Assembly: GCF_018326305.1 (NCBI RefSeq)
Contig: NZ_AP023416.1
Coordinates: 186,001-250,000 of the forward strand
Source of the DNA: Vescimonas fastidiosa
GTDB taxonomy: Bacteria > Bacillota > Clostridia > Oscillospirales > Oscillospiraceae
Direction: 5' to 3'
DNA: 64,000 nt
Position numbers and translations under genes: made by a program
The notes under the pieces: generated by a model
What the model was told of the DNA's origin: nothing
Database searches by the model: none
What the model saw: only the letters and a program-made list of their open reading frames with translations
In this document: positions 7,419 through 14,883 of the stretch, one piece after another
Position numbering within the stretch: the stretch's first letter is position 1
Layout of the letters: every line of letters begins with the position of its first letter

Positions 7419-7715
7419 TTATAGACTGTAGCGCAGGGACTTATAAAGCCGCTCTATGCTCCGGGCTAAGGACCGGGACACGGTGGACTTGTTCAGCCCC
7501 AGCTTTTCGGCGATGGCGGTGACGCTCATGCCGCCGGTGAAGCGCAGCCGCAGAATTTCCCGCTGCCTAGGCGTCAGCTCCTGCTGCACCGCCAGAGGAA
7601 GGTTGCTGAGCAGACGGCGGATGCGCTCCCGATTGTCGCCGGACTCCTCCTGCCGCCACAGGCACAGGCTGGCGATGTCGATGGGGTCGAAGGCCTCAGA
7701 GGGTGTAGTACGCAT
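7419..7715 (-). CDS. Small sigma-70 region-4-like DNA-binding protein
   Basis: 98 residues. The C-terminal two thirds is a sigma region 4 helix-turn-helix (LTPRQREILRLRFTGGMSVT, then AIAEKLGLNKSTVSRSLARS). There is no region 2, so it cannot be a complete sigma factor; it may be a DNA-binding regulator or one half of a split factor. The ATG lies inside the upstream coiled-coil gene (20-bp overlap), so the two are coupled. A strong terminator follows. Confidence 0.75.
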   Translation of the reverse strand: MRTTPSEAFDPIDIASLCLWRQEESGDNRERIRRLLSNLPLAVQQELTPRQREILRLRFTGGMSVTAIAEKLGLNKSTVSRSLARSIERLYKSLRYSL

Positions 7716-7929
7716 TTTTGTGATACCCCCTGTCGTAATAGCGGGCGGTGAGCTCCGCCAGCTGGCGGGACTCCCGGTGCAGCGGCTCCAGGTCCCGGAT
7801 GCGCTGGCGCAGATGCTCCTCGTTCTCCCGACTCTCGCATTGGGCCTGGGCCCGGCGCAGATCCACGATCCGCTGGTGCAGAACCCGGGCCTGCTCCTGA
7901 TACTGGTACGATAGCTGCTGTAGTGTCAT
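7696..7929 (-). CDS. Small coiled-coil protein, unknown function
   Basis: 77 residues, highly charged and helical (QYQEQARVLHQRIVDLRRAQ, then EEHLRQRIRDLEPLHRESRQ), predicted to be one long coiled coil. I do not recognise a family. The longer frame to 8226 runs through two tRNA genes and is rejected; the ATG at 7929 has GGAGAACGGAGACT upstream. It overlaps the sigma-region-4 gene by 20 bases, which suggests the two proteins act together, perhaps as a split regulator. Confidence 0.7.
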   Translation of the reverse strand: MTLQQLSYQYQEQARVLHQRIVDLRRAQAQCESRENEEHLRQRIRDLEPLHRESRQLAELTARYYDRGYHKNAYYTL

Positions 7930-7986
7930 AGTCTCCGTTCTCCTTTTCCATATGTAAAAATTTTGCGGGCCAAATGCACTTTTTTG

Positions 7987-8015
7987 TTGACAAAGCTCGC
8001 GGTTTGTGGTAGCAT
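7987..8015 (+). promoter_or_regulatory. Promoter of the tRNA-Thr/tRNA-Tyr pair
   Basis: TTGACA (7987-7992), 17 bases, TAGCAT (8010-8015), 19 bases before tRNA-Thr. Confidence 0.6.
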
Positions 8016-8034
8016 AATGTTCGCTGGTTGTTGT

Positions 8035-8110
8035 GCTGGTGTAGCTCAGCTGGTAGAGCAGCTGATTTGTAATCAGCAGGTCGGGGGTTCGAATCCGTCC
8101 ACCAGCTCCA
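8035..8110 (+). tRNA. tRNA-Thr (anticodon TGT)
   Basis: 76 nt with encoded CCA. Acceptor GCTGGTG/CACCAGC, anticodon arm CTGAT-TTGTAAT-CAG-type with TGT, T-loop TTCGAAT. Confidence 0.95.
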
Positions 8111-8126
8111 ATTTCATAGATAATAT

Positions 8127-8211
8127 GGGGGATTTCCCGAGTGGCCAAAGGGGACAGACTGTAAATCTGCTGGCGATGCCTTCGGTGGTTCGAATCCACC
8201 ATCCCCCACCA
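8127..8211 (+). tRNA. tRNA-Tyr (anticodon GTA)
   Basis: 85 nt class II tRNA with encoded CCA. Acceptor GGGGGAT/ATCCCCC, anticodon loop CTGTAAA, long variable arm. Confidence 0.95.
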
Positions 8212-8243
8212 AAAAGCCGATTGCAAAAGCGATCGGCTTTTTA
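8212..8243 (+). terminator. Terminator after tRNA-Tyr
   Basis: A 10-bp stem AAAAGCCGAT/ATCGGCTTTT (8212-8221 with 8232-8241) ending in T residues. Confidence 0.85.
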
Positions 8244-8245
8244 TT

Positions 8246-8520
8246 TTTGCGCTTTTCGCTATTCTCCTCCACGCAAACCCCTCGCCCTACCGCATTCCTT
8301 GTGCCCCTCCGTAGGGGCGGGGTTCTACCCCGCCCGCTCTTCCGCGCCCCTTGTAACGGACGCGGGGCGATGTGGGCATCGCCCCCTACAAAATCCTATC
8401 GGTAAGCACTTCGTAGGGCGGCACCCATGTGTGCCGCCGCACACGCACCCCTTGTAACCCCCCTGTCATTGCGAACCAGTGACCGATGTCACTGGTGTGG
8501 CAATCCGTTCTCCGTCCCCT
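8246..8520. repeat. Intergenic repeat island (no gene seen)
   Basis: Several GC-rich palindromes in tandem. One is a 28-bp block at 8310-8337 that recurs identically at 12252-12279. Another is a TGTCATTGCGA...TGGCAATCCG palindrome at 8464-8507, whose frame recurs twice in the second island. Others include GGCGATGTGGGCATCGCC and GCGGCACCCATGTGTGCCGC. These look like REP-type intergenic repeats; no reading frame here has a ribosome site. Confidence 0.65.
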
Positions 8521-8568
8521 TGCACCCGCTCCCGGGAACAACTTTTCTCACAGTATTCTCTATTAGTC

Positions 8569-8666
8569 ACAAGGTTCTTGTCTTGCTTCTTACGGTATCA
8601 CAAGTTTCTTGTTGTGTCAATACTTAATTTACAAGTTTCTTGTAATTATTGGTTGACAAGCACAAG
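8569..8666. promoter_or_regulatory. Array of ACAAG-TTT-CTTGT operators at exact 31-bp phase
   Basis: Palindromes lie at 8569-8581 (centre GTT), 8600-8612 and 8631-8643, followed by a half site ACAAG at 8662-8666 inside the promoter spacer. All start-to-start distances are 31 bp. A degraded copy starts at 8538. The array ends in the promoter of the XRE-S24 gene, so autoregulation by that protein is the simplest reading. Confidence 0.8.
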
Positions 8667-8681
8667 AAAATAGGGTACACT
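8653..8681 (+). promoter_or_regulatory. Promoter of the XRE-S24 repressor gene
   Basis: TTGACA (8653-8658), 17 bases, TACACT (8676-8681). The fourth ACAAG half site lies in the spacer. Confidence 0.8.
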
Positions 8682-8724
8682 GTGTCTGAAGATGTCGAAT
8701 CATGTCAGAACGGGAGGAACGCGT

Positions 8725-9477
8725 ATGGGATTCGGAGAGCAGCTGCGCAGGCGGCGCAAGGAGCTGGGCTACAGCCGGGAGGAGCTGGCCCAGAAGCTGG
8801 GCATCACCGGCTCGGCAGTGGGCAACTATGAAACCGGCGTCAGTGCCCCCCGGGAGAGCGTGCTGCTGCGGCTATTCGATGTGCTGCAGGTGGAGCCCAA
8901 CTACCTGTACCGGGACTTTTACGCCGCCGGACGCCGGGGAGAGGGCGTCAGCAGCGAGGAGGCGTCCCTCCTCCGGAAATACCGGGAGCTGGGCCTCACC
9001 GCCCGGCAGACCCTGTGTACCATGCTGGATGCCCTGGGGGTTTTGCAGGCGGAGGCGGAGCAGGATCGGCCTGCCTCGGAGCAGCGGACCATCCCCCTGT
9101 ACCGTTCCCCGGCGGCGGCTGGCTATGCGGCCCCGGTGTTCGGCGAGGACTACCAACTGCTGACCGTGGACGGGGAGGTTCCCGTGGGGGCGGAGCTGGC
9201 GGTGCGCATCCAGGGCGACAGCATGGAGCCCTACATCCGGGACGAGTCCGTGGTGTATGTAAACCACGATCCCCTGCGCTCCGGCGATGTGGGCATTTTC
9301 TGCGTAGACGGCGATATGCTCTGCAAGCAGTACTACCGGGACAGCCTGGGCACCGTGTATCTCTTTTCCCTGAACCGCAGCCGCAGCGATGCCGACCAGG
9401 TGTTCACCGCCGGCAGCGGCCGCAGCCTCACCTGCTTTGGCCGGGTGATGCTCCACAACCTTCCTCTCCCTATATAA
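8725..9477 (+). CDS. XRE-family repressor with S24 (LexA/CI-like) peptidase domain
   Basis: 250 residues. Residues 1-65 form an XRE helix-turn-helix (LRRRRKELGYSREELAQKLG, then SAVGNYETGVSAP). The C-terminal half is an S24 domain with the catalytic Ser in QGDSMEPYI and the Lys in MLCKQYY. Such proteins repress as dimers and can inactivate themselves by RecA-stimulated self-cleavage. The cleavage site should lie in the linker near SPAAAGYAAP. The ATG at 8725 has GGGAGG upstream. The phased operator array before the promoter suggests strong cooperative autorepression. It may be a host stress repressor or a domesticated phage repressor; no phage genes adjoin it. Confidence 0.9.
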   Translation: MGFGEQLRRRRKELGYSREELAQKLGITGSAVGNYETGVSAPRESVLLRLFDVLQVEPNYLYRDFYAAGRRGEGVSSEEASLLRKYRELGLTARQTLCTMLDALGVLQAEAEQDRPASEQRTIPLYRSPAAAGYAAPVFGEDYQLLTVDGEVPVGAELAVRIQGDSMEPYIRDESVVYVNHDPLRSGDVGIFCVDGDMLCKQYYRDSLGTVYLFSLNRSRSDADQVFTAGSGRSLTCFGRVMLHNLPLPI

Positions 9478-9484
9478 AAAGCGA

Positions 9485-9532
9485 AAAACGGAGATGTTGC
9501 CCCCCTTACGGCAACATCTCCGAAAATTTTTT
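9485..9532. terminator. Bidirectional terminator between convergent genes
   Basis: A 13-bp perfect stem (9489-9501 with 9510-9522) flanked by AAAAA on the left and AAAATTTTTT on the right. Confidence 0.85.
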
Positions 9533-9540
9533 GACAGTTT

Positions 9541-10275
9541 TTAAAGGATAAAACCTCCATCGCAGGTAAGCACCTGCCCGGTGATGAAATCCGCCGCCGG
9601 ATCGGCCAAAAACGCCACCGCCGCGGCAATATCCTCGGGCCTTCCCAGGCGGCCCATAGGCGTCTGCTGTGCCAGCTCCGGGAGCAGCTCCGGGGGCAGC
9701 TCATTCAGCATATCCGTGCGGATGACCCCCGGAGCCACGCAGTTCACCCGGATGTGGCTGGGTGCCAGCTCCGCCGCCAGGGACCGGGTCAGGCCGATGA
9801 GGGCCGCCTTGGTGGCGGAGTAGGCCACCTCGCAGCTGGCGCCCCGCTGACCCCAGATGGAGGATATATTCACAATGCAGCCCTCATGCTCGTGGAGCAT
9901 GGCGGGCAGCACCGCCCGGCTGGTGTAGAAGGCTCCGTCCACATTCACGGAGAAAAACTCGTGCCAGCGCTCATCCGTCAGGTCCTGAAACAGGCACTGG
10001 CCCGCGATGCCCGCGTTATTTACCAGCAGGGAGACGGGCCCGAAGGTGTCCGCCACCGTGCGGACCATCTCCTCCACCTCCTCCCGGCGGGACACATCCG
10101 CCCGGCAGATCATGGCCCGGCAGCCCTCCGCCGTCAGCGCCGCCGCCAGCTCCTCCGCCTTGTCCCGGCGCACCCGGTAGCCGATGGCCACGGCCCAGCC
10201 CCGGTGTGCCAGCTCTGTCGCCACAGCCCGTCCGATACCCCGGGACGCCCCGGTGACCAACGCGATCTTTTCCAT
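9541..10275 (-). CDS. Short-chain dehydrogenase/reductase, FabG-like
   Basis: 244 residues, a classical SDR: N-terminal VTGASRGIGRAVA nucleotide motif, NNAGIAG near residue 85, catalytic Ser (NISSIWG), YSATK pair, and a C-terminal ITGQVLTCDGGF as in 3-oxoacyl-ACP reductases. FabG reduces 3-oxoacyl-ACP with NADPH. No fatty-acid genes are adjacent, so it could equally reduce another 3-oxo substrate. The ATG at 10275 has GGAGGGTGG upstream; the longer frame to 10461 is non-coding. Confidence 0.88.
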   Translation of the reverse strand: MEKIALVTGASRGIGRAVATELAHRGWAVAIGYRVRRDKAEELAAALTAEGCRAMICRADVSRREEVEEMVRTVADTFGPVSLLVNNAGIAGQCLFQDLTDERWHEFFSVNVDGAFYTSRAVLPAMLHEHEGCIVNISSIWGQRGASCEVAYSATKAALIGLTRSLAAELAPSHIRVNCVAPGVIRTDMLNELPPELLPELAQQTPMGRLGRPEDIAAAVAFLADPAADFITGQVLTCDGGFIL

Positions 10276-10347
10276 AATTTTCCACCCTCCAAAATAACAT
10301 ATTAAAAATAGTATAGCAAAATATCCCCGCAAGCGCAAGGAACGCCG

Positions 10348-10376
10348 TTGCAAATTTCCGGAGATGCGTGTATGAT
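10348..10376 (+). promoter_or_regulatory. Promoter of the lspA transcript
   Basis: TTGCAA (10348-10353), 17 bases, TATGAT (10371-10376). It predicts a 5' leader of about 160 nt before lspA. Confidence 0.65.
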
Positions 10377-10383
10377 AAGAGCA

Positions 10384-10543
10384 GCAAACAGCGAAACCGG
10401 ACTGCCGATAAAGTGGTGCCATTACGATAACGGTAAGGAAGGGCGTGTGAGGGAAACCCAAGAGGGGTGTCCCTCACCATTGAAATCTTAGGCAGCGGGG
10501 CGAAAAGACTTTTTCGACACGCTGACATAAAGGAGTATTGCAT
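10384..10543 (+). ncRNA. Structured 5' leader of lspA (candidate cis-regulatory RNA)
   Basis: In order: the second copy of the 40-bp split repeat (10404-10443), a hairpin GTGAGGGA/TCCCTCAC (10447-10477) with an inner AACCC/GGGGT helix, and an interrupted hairpin CAGCG...CGAAAA/TTTTCG...CGCTG (10493-10524), then the lspA ribosome site. I do not recognise a known riboswitch class. Confidence 0.5.
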
Positions 10544-11044
10544 ATGGTGTGGAGCATTGGGCTGCTGGCGGTCCTCATCGGACTGGATCAGGCTCTGAAA
10601 TACTGGACGGTGACCCATCTGGCCCTGGGGGAGAGCGCAGAGCTGATCCCGGGCTTTCTTCAGCTGACCCGGCTGCACAACTACGGCGCGGCCTGGTCCA
10701 GTCTCTCGGGCAAGGTGGTGGTGCTGCTGGTGGTCACCGGTGCGCTGATGGTGGCCGTAGCCTGGCTGCTTATTAAGAAGATCGTGCGCCATCCCCTGGG
10801 CGTCACGGCGGGTCTGTTCCTTTTGGGCGGCGGCCTGGGCAATATGATCGACCGGGTCCTCCGGGGCTATGTGGTGGATATGCTGGACATTTCGCCCCTG
10901 TTTGACTACCCCATTTTCAACCTGGCGGATTGCTTCGTGGTGGTGGGCGCCGTGCTGGGCGCGGTGTACTACCTGTGGTTCTACGATAAATATGACAAGA
11001 AGGAGCGCACCCATGGACACAAGGACCCTGACGGCCACAACTGA
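10544..11044 (+). CDS. lspA: Prolipoprotein signal peptidase (signal peptidase II)
   Basis: 166 residues, four membrane helices. The conserved blocks are LDQALKYW (residue ~15), NYGAAWS, and the two catalytic aspartates in GGGLGNMIDRV and FNLADCF. LspA cuts the signal peptide of diacylglyceryl-modified prolipoproteins at the membrane; the TRAP binding lipoprotein in this window would be a client. The ATG at 10544 is preferred over TTG 10538, which is too close to GGAG. The 3' end overlaps the RluA-family gene by 32 bases, the common lspA-rluD arrangement. Confidence 0.96.
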   Translation: MVWSIGLLAVLIGLDQALKYWTVTHLALGESAELIPGFLQLTRLHNYGAAWSSLSGKVVVLLVVTGALMVAVAWLLIKKIVRHPLGVTAGLFLLGGGLGNMIDRVLRGYVVDMLDISPLFDYPIFNLADCFVVVGAVLGAVYYLWFYDKYDKKERTHGHKDPDGHN

Positions 11045-11930
11045 ATCCGCCGGGGCCCGGCTGGACGCTTTCCTGGCCGCCCGGCTCCCGGACCTGACCC
11101 GCTCGGCGGCGGCCCGGCTTATTGAGGGCGGCCTTGTCACCGTAGACGGTAAGCCCGCCGGGAAAAGTGCGCGCCTCACCGGCGGTGAAACGGTCTCCGT
11201 GACCCTTCCCCAAGCGGAGGAGCCGGAGGCCCGGCCCCAGGACATCCCCTTGGAGGTGGTCTACGAGGATGCGGATGTAATCGTGGTGAATAAGCCCGTG
11301 GGCATGGTGGTCCACCCGGCGCCAGGGCACCCGGACGGCACCCTGGTCAACGCCCTGCTGCACCACTGCGCCGGGAGCCTTTCGGGCATCGGCGGCCAAC
11401 TGCGCCCCGGCATCGTCCACCGTATCGACCGGGACACCAGCGGCCTCATCATCGCCGCTAAAAACGACGCCGCCCACACCTGCCTGGCCGCCCAGCTGGC
11501 CGACCATACCCTGGCCCGGACCTACGAGTGTCTGGCCGTAGGCAATTTCAAAGAGGACAGCGGCACCGTGGATGCCCCCATCGGCCGCCACCGCACCGAC
11601 CGGAAAAAAATGGCCGTGGTGCCGGACGGACGCCGGGCCGTGACCCACTGGGAGGTCATCGCCCGCTATCAGGGCGTCACCCACCTGCGCTGCCGGCTGG
11701 AAACAGGCCGCACCCACCAGATCCGCGTACACCTGGCCTATATCGGCCATCCCATCCTGGGGGACACGGTGTACGGGGCCAAAAAGCCCGTGCCGGGTCT
11801 GACGGGCCAGTGCCTCCACGCCACCGGCCTGCAGTTTCTCCACCCCTCCACCGGGGAGAAAATCACCCTCACCTGCCCCTTGCCGGAGGAATTCACAAAA
11901 ATGCTGAAGAAATTGCAAAGTCAACGCTAA
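11013..11930 (+). CDS. rluD: RluA-family 23S rRNA pseudouridine synthase (RluD-like)
   Basis: 305 residues. An N-terminal S4 domain (ARLDAFLAARLPDLTRSAAA) precedes the RluA catalytic domain, which has the catalytic aspartate in HRIDRDTSGL and the later TGRTHQIRVH motif. The enzyme isomerises specific uridines of 23S rRNA helix 69. The start is the ATG at 11013 with AAGGAGCGC upstream, inside the end of lspA. The exact target uridine cannot be read from sequence, so RluD is an orthology guess. Confidence 0.92.
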   Translation: MDTRTLTATTESAGARLDAFLAARLPDLTRSAAARLIEGGLVTVDGKPAGKSARLTGGETVSVTLPQAEEPEARPQDIPLEVVYEDADVIVVNKPVGMVVHPAPGHPDGTLVNALLHHCAGSLSGIGGQLRPGIVHRIDRDTSGLIIAAKNDAAHTCLAAQLADHTLARTYECLAVGNFKEDSGTVDAPIGRHRTDRKKMAVVPDGRRAVTHWEVIARYQGVTHLRCRLETGRTHQIRVHLAYIGHPILGDTVYGAKKPVPGLTGQCLHATGLQFLHPSTGEKITLTCPLPEEFTKMLKKLQSQR

Positions 11931-11977
11931 CCCAAGAGAAAAGGCGACATGGATAAGCGGAAAGATAAAGGGCAAGC

Positions 11978-12010
11978 ACCGGGCCGGGATAAACCCCCGC
12001 CCGGTTTGTT
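11978..12010 (+). terminator. Terminator after the lspA-rluD operon
   Basis: ACCGGGC/GCCCGGT stem (11978-11984 with 11999-12005), then TTGTTATT. A weak T-tract. Confidence 0.65.
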
Positions 12011-12039
12011 ATTCGCACCCGTACCGCAGCCCTGTAAAA

Positions 12040-12475
12040 CTCTCTGTCATTGCGAAGCCAGTGCGCACACTGGCTGTGGCAATCCGCTCCCCCGTCCCCT
12101 CGGCCCACTTGCTTAAAGGGGGCTGGCACGGCAAATCCGTGACTGGGGGATTCATTTCCCGCACCCACGGCAGGGCACACGGGCCCTGCCCTACAAAGTG
12201 TTGCGTTACCGGGCCCGGGCGGACAGGGTCGTCCGCCCCTACAATCGCTTTCGTAGGGGCGGGGTTCTACCCCGCCCGCGGGAGGGGCAGAGCCCCTCCC
12301 CTACGCCCCCCTTGCCCCCCTGTCATTGCGAGGGCGCAACGCGCCCGTGGCAATCCGCATCCCCCGTCTATGGCCCCCTTGCCTAAAGGGGGCTGGCACG
12401 GCAAAGCCGTGACTGGGGGATTCTCCCGCCGTACCGCACCTCTTGTAACGCCCCGCCCTGCGATTACCCCATCCG
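12040..12475. repeat. Second intergenic repeat island (no gene seen)
   Basis: Two TGTCATTGCGA...TGGCAATCCG palindromes with different centres (12045-12086, 12321-12357). Two copies of a block starting TAAAGGGGGCTGGCACGGCA (about 12114 and 12384) that differ by one base in the centre. The 28-bp block shared with 8310-8337 (12252-12279). Also long GC palindromes. The same repeat families occur in the 8.3-kb island, so they are genome-dispersed. Confidence 0.65.
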
Positions 12476-12516
12476 AAAAAATTCCCACGCCGGAAATCCG
12501 GCGCGGGAATTTTTTA
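12476..12516 (-). terminator. Terminator after the iscR-like gene
   Basis: A stem of about 17 bp around AATTCCC..CGCCGG/CCGGCG..GGGAATT with A-run and T-run flanks. It overlaps the last codons of the gene. Confidence 0.8.
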
Positions 12517-12936
12517 TCCTTTTATCTTCTTTCGTCCGTCCAAAACGCTTTGCAGGCTGATGCTGTCCAAATACTCGTTCACCACCTGCTCCAAACCCGC
12601 CCAAATGGGCAGGGTGTCGCATTCATGGCAGCGGGGACAGGCGTTGGGGGAGTGCTCCAGGCAGGCCACCGGCGACAGTCCCCCTTCGGCGGCCCGGAGA
12701 ATTTCCCCCACCGTGTAGTCCGCCGGGTCCTTAGCCAGGCGATAGCCCCCCTGAAAGCCCCGGGAGGTCTGCAGCAGGCCCGCCCGATTCAGCACCGGGA
12801 TGATCTGCTCCAGGTACTTTTTGGAAATGTCCTGCCGGGCGGCAATGTCCTTCAGGGCCACTACGCCGCTTCCCTGGTTTTCCGCCAGGTCCAGCATCAT
12901 TCGCAGGGCGTACCGACCCCGGGTGGAAATTTTCAT
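12514..12936 (-). CDS. iscR: Rrf2-family Fe-S-cluster regulator (IscR-like)
   Basis: 140 residues. The winged helix is at 1-70 (MKISTRGRYALRMMLDLAEN, then QDISKKYLEQII and GFQGGYRLA). Four cysteines lie between 93 and 108 (ACLEHSPNACPRCHECDTL), three of which would ligate a [2Fe-2S] cluster. IscR senses Fe-S sufficiency and represses its own isc operon. It lies downstream of nifS and nifU on the same strand, so it is probably the last gene of the operon that it controls through the palindrome at the nifS promoter. Confidence 0.9.
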   Translation of the reverse strand: MKISTRGRYALRMMLDLAENQGSGVVALKDIAARQDISKKYLEQIIPVLNRAGLLQTSRGFQGGYRLAKDPADYTVGEILRAAEGGLSPVACLEHSPNACPRCHECDTLPIWAGLEQVVNEYLDSISLQSVLDGRKKIKG

Positions 12937-13000
12937 TCCTTACACGCCTCCCTCTTCACAGGGTCATAATACCACAATTTTATCCCTCTCACAAGGGGTC

Positions 13001-13435
13001 TCACACCATCCGGCAGCCCTCGCAGCTCTCGCAGTCGGGAAATTGGCTGTGGTCATAGGGGATGCCGCTGCGGTCGTAGTAATCCTTCACGGCGGACTTG
13101 ATGGCCTCCTCGGCCAGCACGCTGCAGTGCAGCTTGTGGGCGGGCAGGCCGCCCAGAGCATCCACCACATCCTTGTTGGTAATGGCCAGGGCCTCCTCCA
13201 CGGTCTTGCCCTTGATCATCTCCGTTGCCATGGAGGAGGAGGCAATGGCGCTGCCGCAGCCAAAGGTCTCAAACTTCACATCCTTGATCACATTGTTTTC
13301 AATGTCCAGATACATTTTCATAATGTCGCCGCACTTGGCGTTGCCCACTTCGCCCACGCCGCTGGGGTCTTTGATCTCGCCCACATTCCGGGGATGCATG
13401 AAATGGTCCATTACAGTGTCGGTATACAGTGCCAT
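13001..13435 (-). CDS. nifU: Fe-S cluster scaffold NifU/IscU
   Basis: 144 residues, the IscU-type scaffold: opening YTDTVMDHFMHPRNVGEI and the three cluster-ligand cysteines in GNAKCGDIM, TFGCGSAIASSS and KLHCSVLAEEA. It receives sulfide from the cysteine desulfurase encoded just upstream and builds transient clusters. The C-terminus adds CESCEGC, an extra cysteine motif common in clostridial versions. It is 16 bases from nifS. Confidence 0.95.
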   Translation of the reverse strand: MALYTDTVMDHFMHPRNVGEIKDPSGVGEVGNAKCGDIMKMYLDIENNVIKDVKFETFGCGSAIASSSMATEMIKGKTVEEALAITNKDVVDALGGLPAHKLHCSVLAEEAIKSAVKDYYDRSGIPYDHSQFPDCESCEGCRMV

Positions 13436-13451
13436 GATAATTGCCTCCTTA

Positions 13452-14639
13452 TTACAGCATGAACGGCTTCTTGCCGCTGACCAGGTCTTTCCACATGGGG
13501 CTCATATTGCGCAGGTACTCCACAACCCTGGGGACCTCCCGCAAAATGATGTCCACTTCCTCCTCCGTGTTCCACTCGCACAGGCTCAGCCGCAGAGACC
13601 CGTGGGCCACCTCGTGGGGCCGGCCGATGGCCAGCAGCACATGGCTGGGGTCCAGGGACCCGGAGGTGCAGGCGCTGCCGGAGCTGGCGCAAATGCCCTT
13701 GGCATCCAGCAGAAGCAGCAAACTCTCTCCCTCAATGCCCTCAAAGCAGAAGTTTACATTGCCGGGCAGGCGGTGTACCGGATCGCCGTTGAGGTCGGAA
13801 TGGGGAATTTTGGACAGGCCCGCGATGAGCTTGTCCCGAAGGGCGGAGACCTTGGCGGCGTTCTCGTCAATATGGTCGCAGGCCTCCTGCAGGGCCGCCG
13901 CCATGCCCACGATGGCCGGGAGATTTTCCGTGCCGGCCCGCTTGCCCCGCTCCTGGGCGCCGCCCTCGATGATGTTCACCAGCGGGATACCCTTGCGGGC
14001 GTACAGCACGCCGGAGCCCTTGGGCCCGTGGAACTTGTGGCCGGAGAGGGAGAGCATGTCGATGTTCTGCGCCCGGACATCAATGTGCAGGTGTCCCGCC
14101 GCCTGCACGGCGTCCGTGTGGAACAGGACTCCCTTTTCCTTGCACACCGCGCCGATCTCCGGGATGGGCAGAATGGAGCCGATCTCGTTGTTGGCGTACA
14201 TAATGGTCACCAAGGCGGTGTCGGGACGGATGGCCGCAGCCACCTGCTCCGGGGTAATGGTGCCGGTGGTGCCCACAGGCAGCAGCTCCACCTCAAAGCC
14301 CTCTTTTTCCAGCTTCTTCAGGGTGTGCAGCACGGCGTGATGCTCAAAGGCGGTGGAGAGGATGTGCTTCTTGCCCTTCAGGGCGCCAAACCGGGCAGCG
14401 GAGATAATGGCCTGGTTGTCGGCCTCGCTGCCGCCGGAGGTAAAGATGATCTCCTTGGGGTCACAGCCCAGGCACCGGGCCACGGTCTCCCGGGCGCTCT
14501 GGAGCGCCTCGTTGGCTCGCTGCCCCACGGTGTGCAGGCTGGAGGGGTTGCCGTAGTTGCCCTGCAGGCAGGGGAGCATGGCGGCCACGGCGGTGTCGCT
14601 CATTCTTGTGGTGGCGGCGTTATCGGTATAAATGGTCAT
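13452..14639 (-). CDS. nifS: Cysteine desulfurase (NifS/IscS)
   Basis: 395 residues, a class V PLP aminotransferase fold. The PLP lysine is in [11 protein letters not shown] (residue ~200), and the catalytic cysteine is in the mobile loop [11 protein letters not shown] (residue ~325). It removes sulfur from cysteine and delivers it as persulfide to NifU. First gene of a nifS-nifU-iscR operon. The promoter upstream contains a palindrome over the -10 box, consistent with Rrf2/IscR control. Confidence 0.96.
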   Translation of the reverse strand: MTIYTDNAATTRMSDTAVAAMLPCLQGNYGNPSSLHTVGQRANEALQSARETVARCLGCDPKEIIFTSGGSEADNQAIISAARFGALKGKKHILSTAFEHHAVLHTLKKLEKEGFEVELLPVGTTGTITPEQVAAAIRPDTALVTIMYANNEIGSILPIPEIGAVCKEKGVLFHTDAVQAAGHLHIDVRAQNIDMLSLSGHKFHGPKGSGVLYARKGIPLVNIIEGGAQERGKRAGTENLPAIVGMAAALQEACDHIDENAAKVSALRDKLIAGLSKIPHSDLNGDPVHRLPGNVNFCFEGIEGESLLLLLDAKGICASSGSACTSGSLDPSHVLLAIGRPHEVAHGSLRLSLCEWNTEEEVDIILREVPRVVEYLRNMSPMWKDLVSGKKPFML

Positions 14640-14670
14640 ACGCTGGTCCTCCTGGTATGAAAAACTAAAG

Positions 14671-14719
14671 CCTACTTATTAGGTATGTTTACAATACCTC
14701 TAAAAGCATACTTTGTCAA
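14671..14719 (-). promoter_or_regulatory. nifS promoter with probable IscR operator
   Basis: On the minus strand: TTGACA (complement of 14714-14719), 17 bases, TATTGT (complement of 14691-14696). The 19-bp palindrome AGGTAT-N7-ATACCT (14681-14699) covers the -10, and CCTA-N5-TAGG (14671-14683) lies just downstream. Confidence 0.75.
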
Positions 14720-14770
14720 TAGGTTTTAGTAAAATATTTTGAATGCCTCTTGTATTTTTTCCGGCGCTGT

Positions 14771-14780
14771 GCTAACCTAA
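14771..14780 (+). promoter_or_regulatory. DtxR-type half operator upstream of the DtxR gene
   Basis: GCTAACCTAA matches the right half of the DtxR/IdeR consensus. The left half is not conserved, so this is suggestive only. Confidence 0.4.
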
Positions 14781-14795
14781 ACATAATGATCATCG

Positions 14796-14850
14796 GAAAA
14801 GTTTCGGACCGCAAACCCTTTGGCAGAAAGCCCGAAACTTTTTCGCCGGA
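14796..14850 (+). repeat. Inverted repeat flanking the DtxR gene, left copy
   Basis: AAAAGTTTCGG/CCGAAACTTTT forms an 11-bp stem around GCAAACCCTTTGGCAGAAA (14811-14829). About 35 of 40 bases (14811-14850) match the reverse complement of 15311-15350. Confidence 0.7.
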
Positions 14851-14883
14851 CGCAAGCATAATGAAAAGACGGAGTGTGCCTAT

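Noticed and set aside
8538..8681. CRISPR-like spacing of ACAAG repeats
   Set aside because: Only 13 bp are conserved per 31-bp unit and they are palindromes ending in a promoter; there are no cas genes. It is an operator array.
13098..14660. A 520-codon plus-strand frame
   Set aside because: Antisense of nifU and nifS, which carry complete catalytic motifs.
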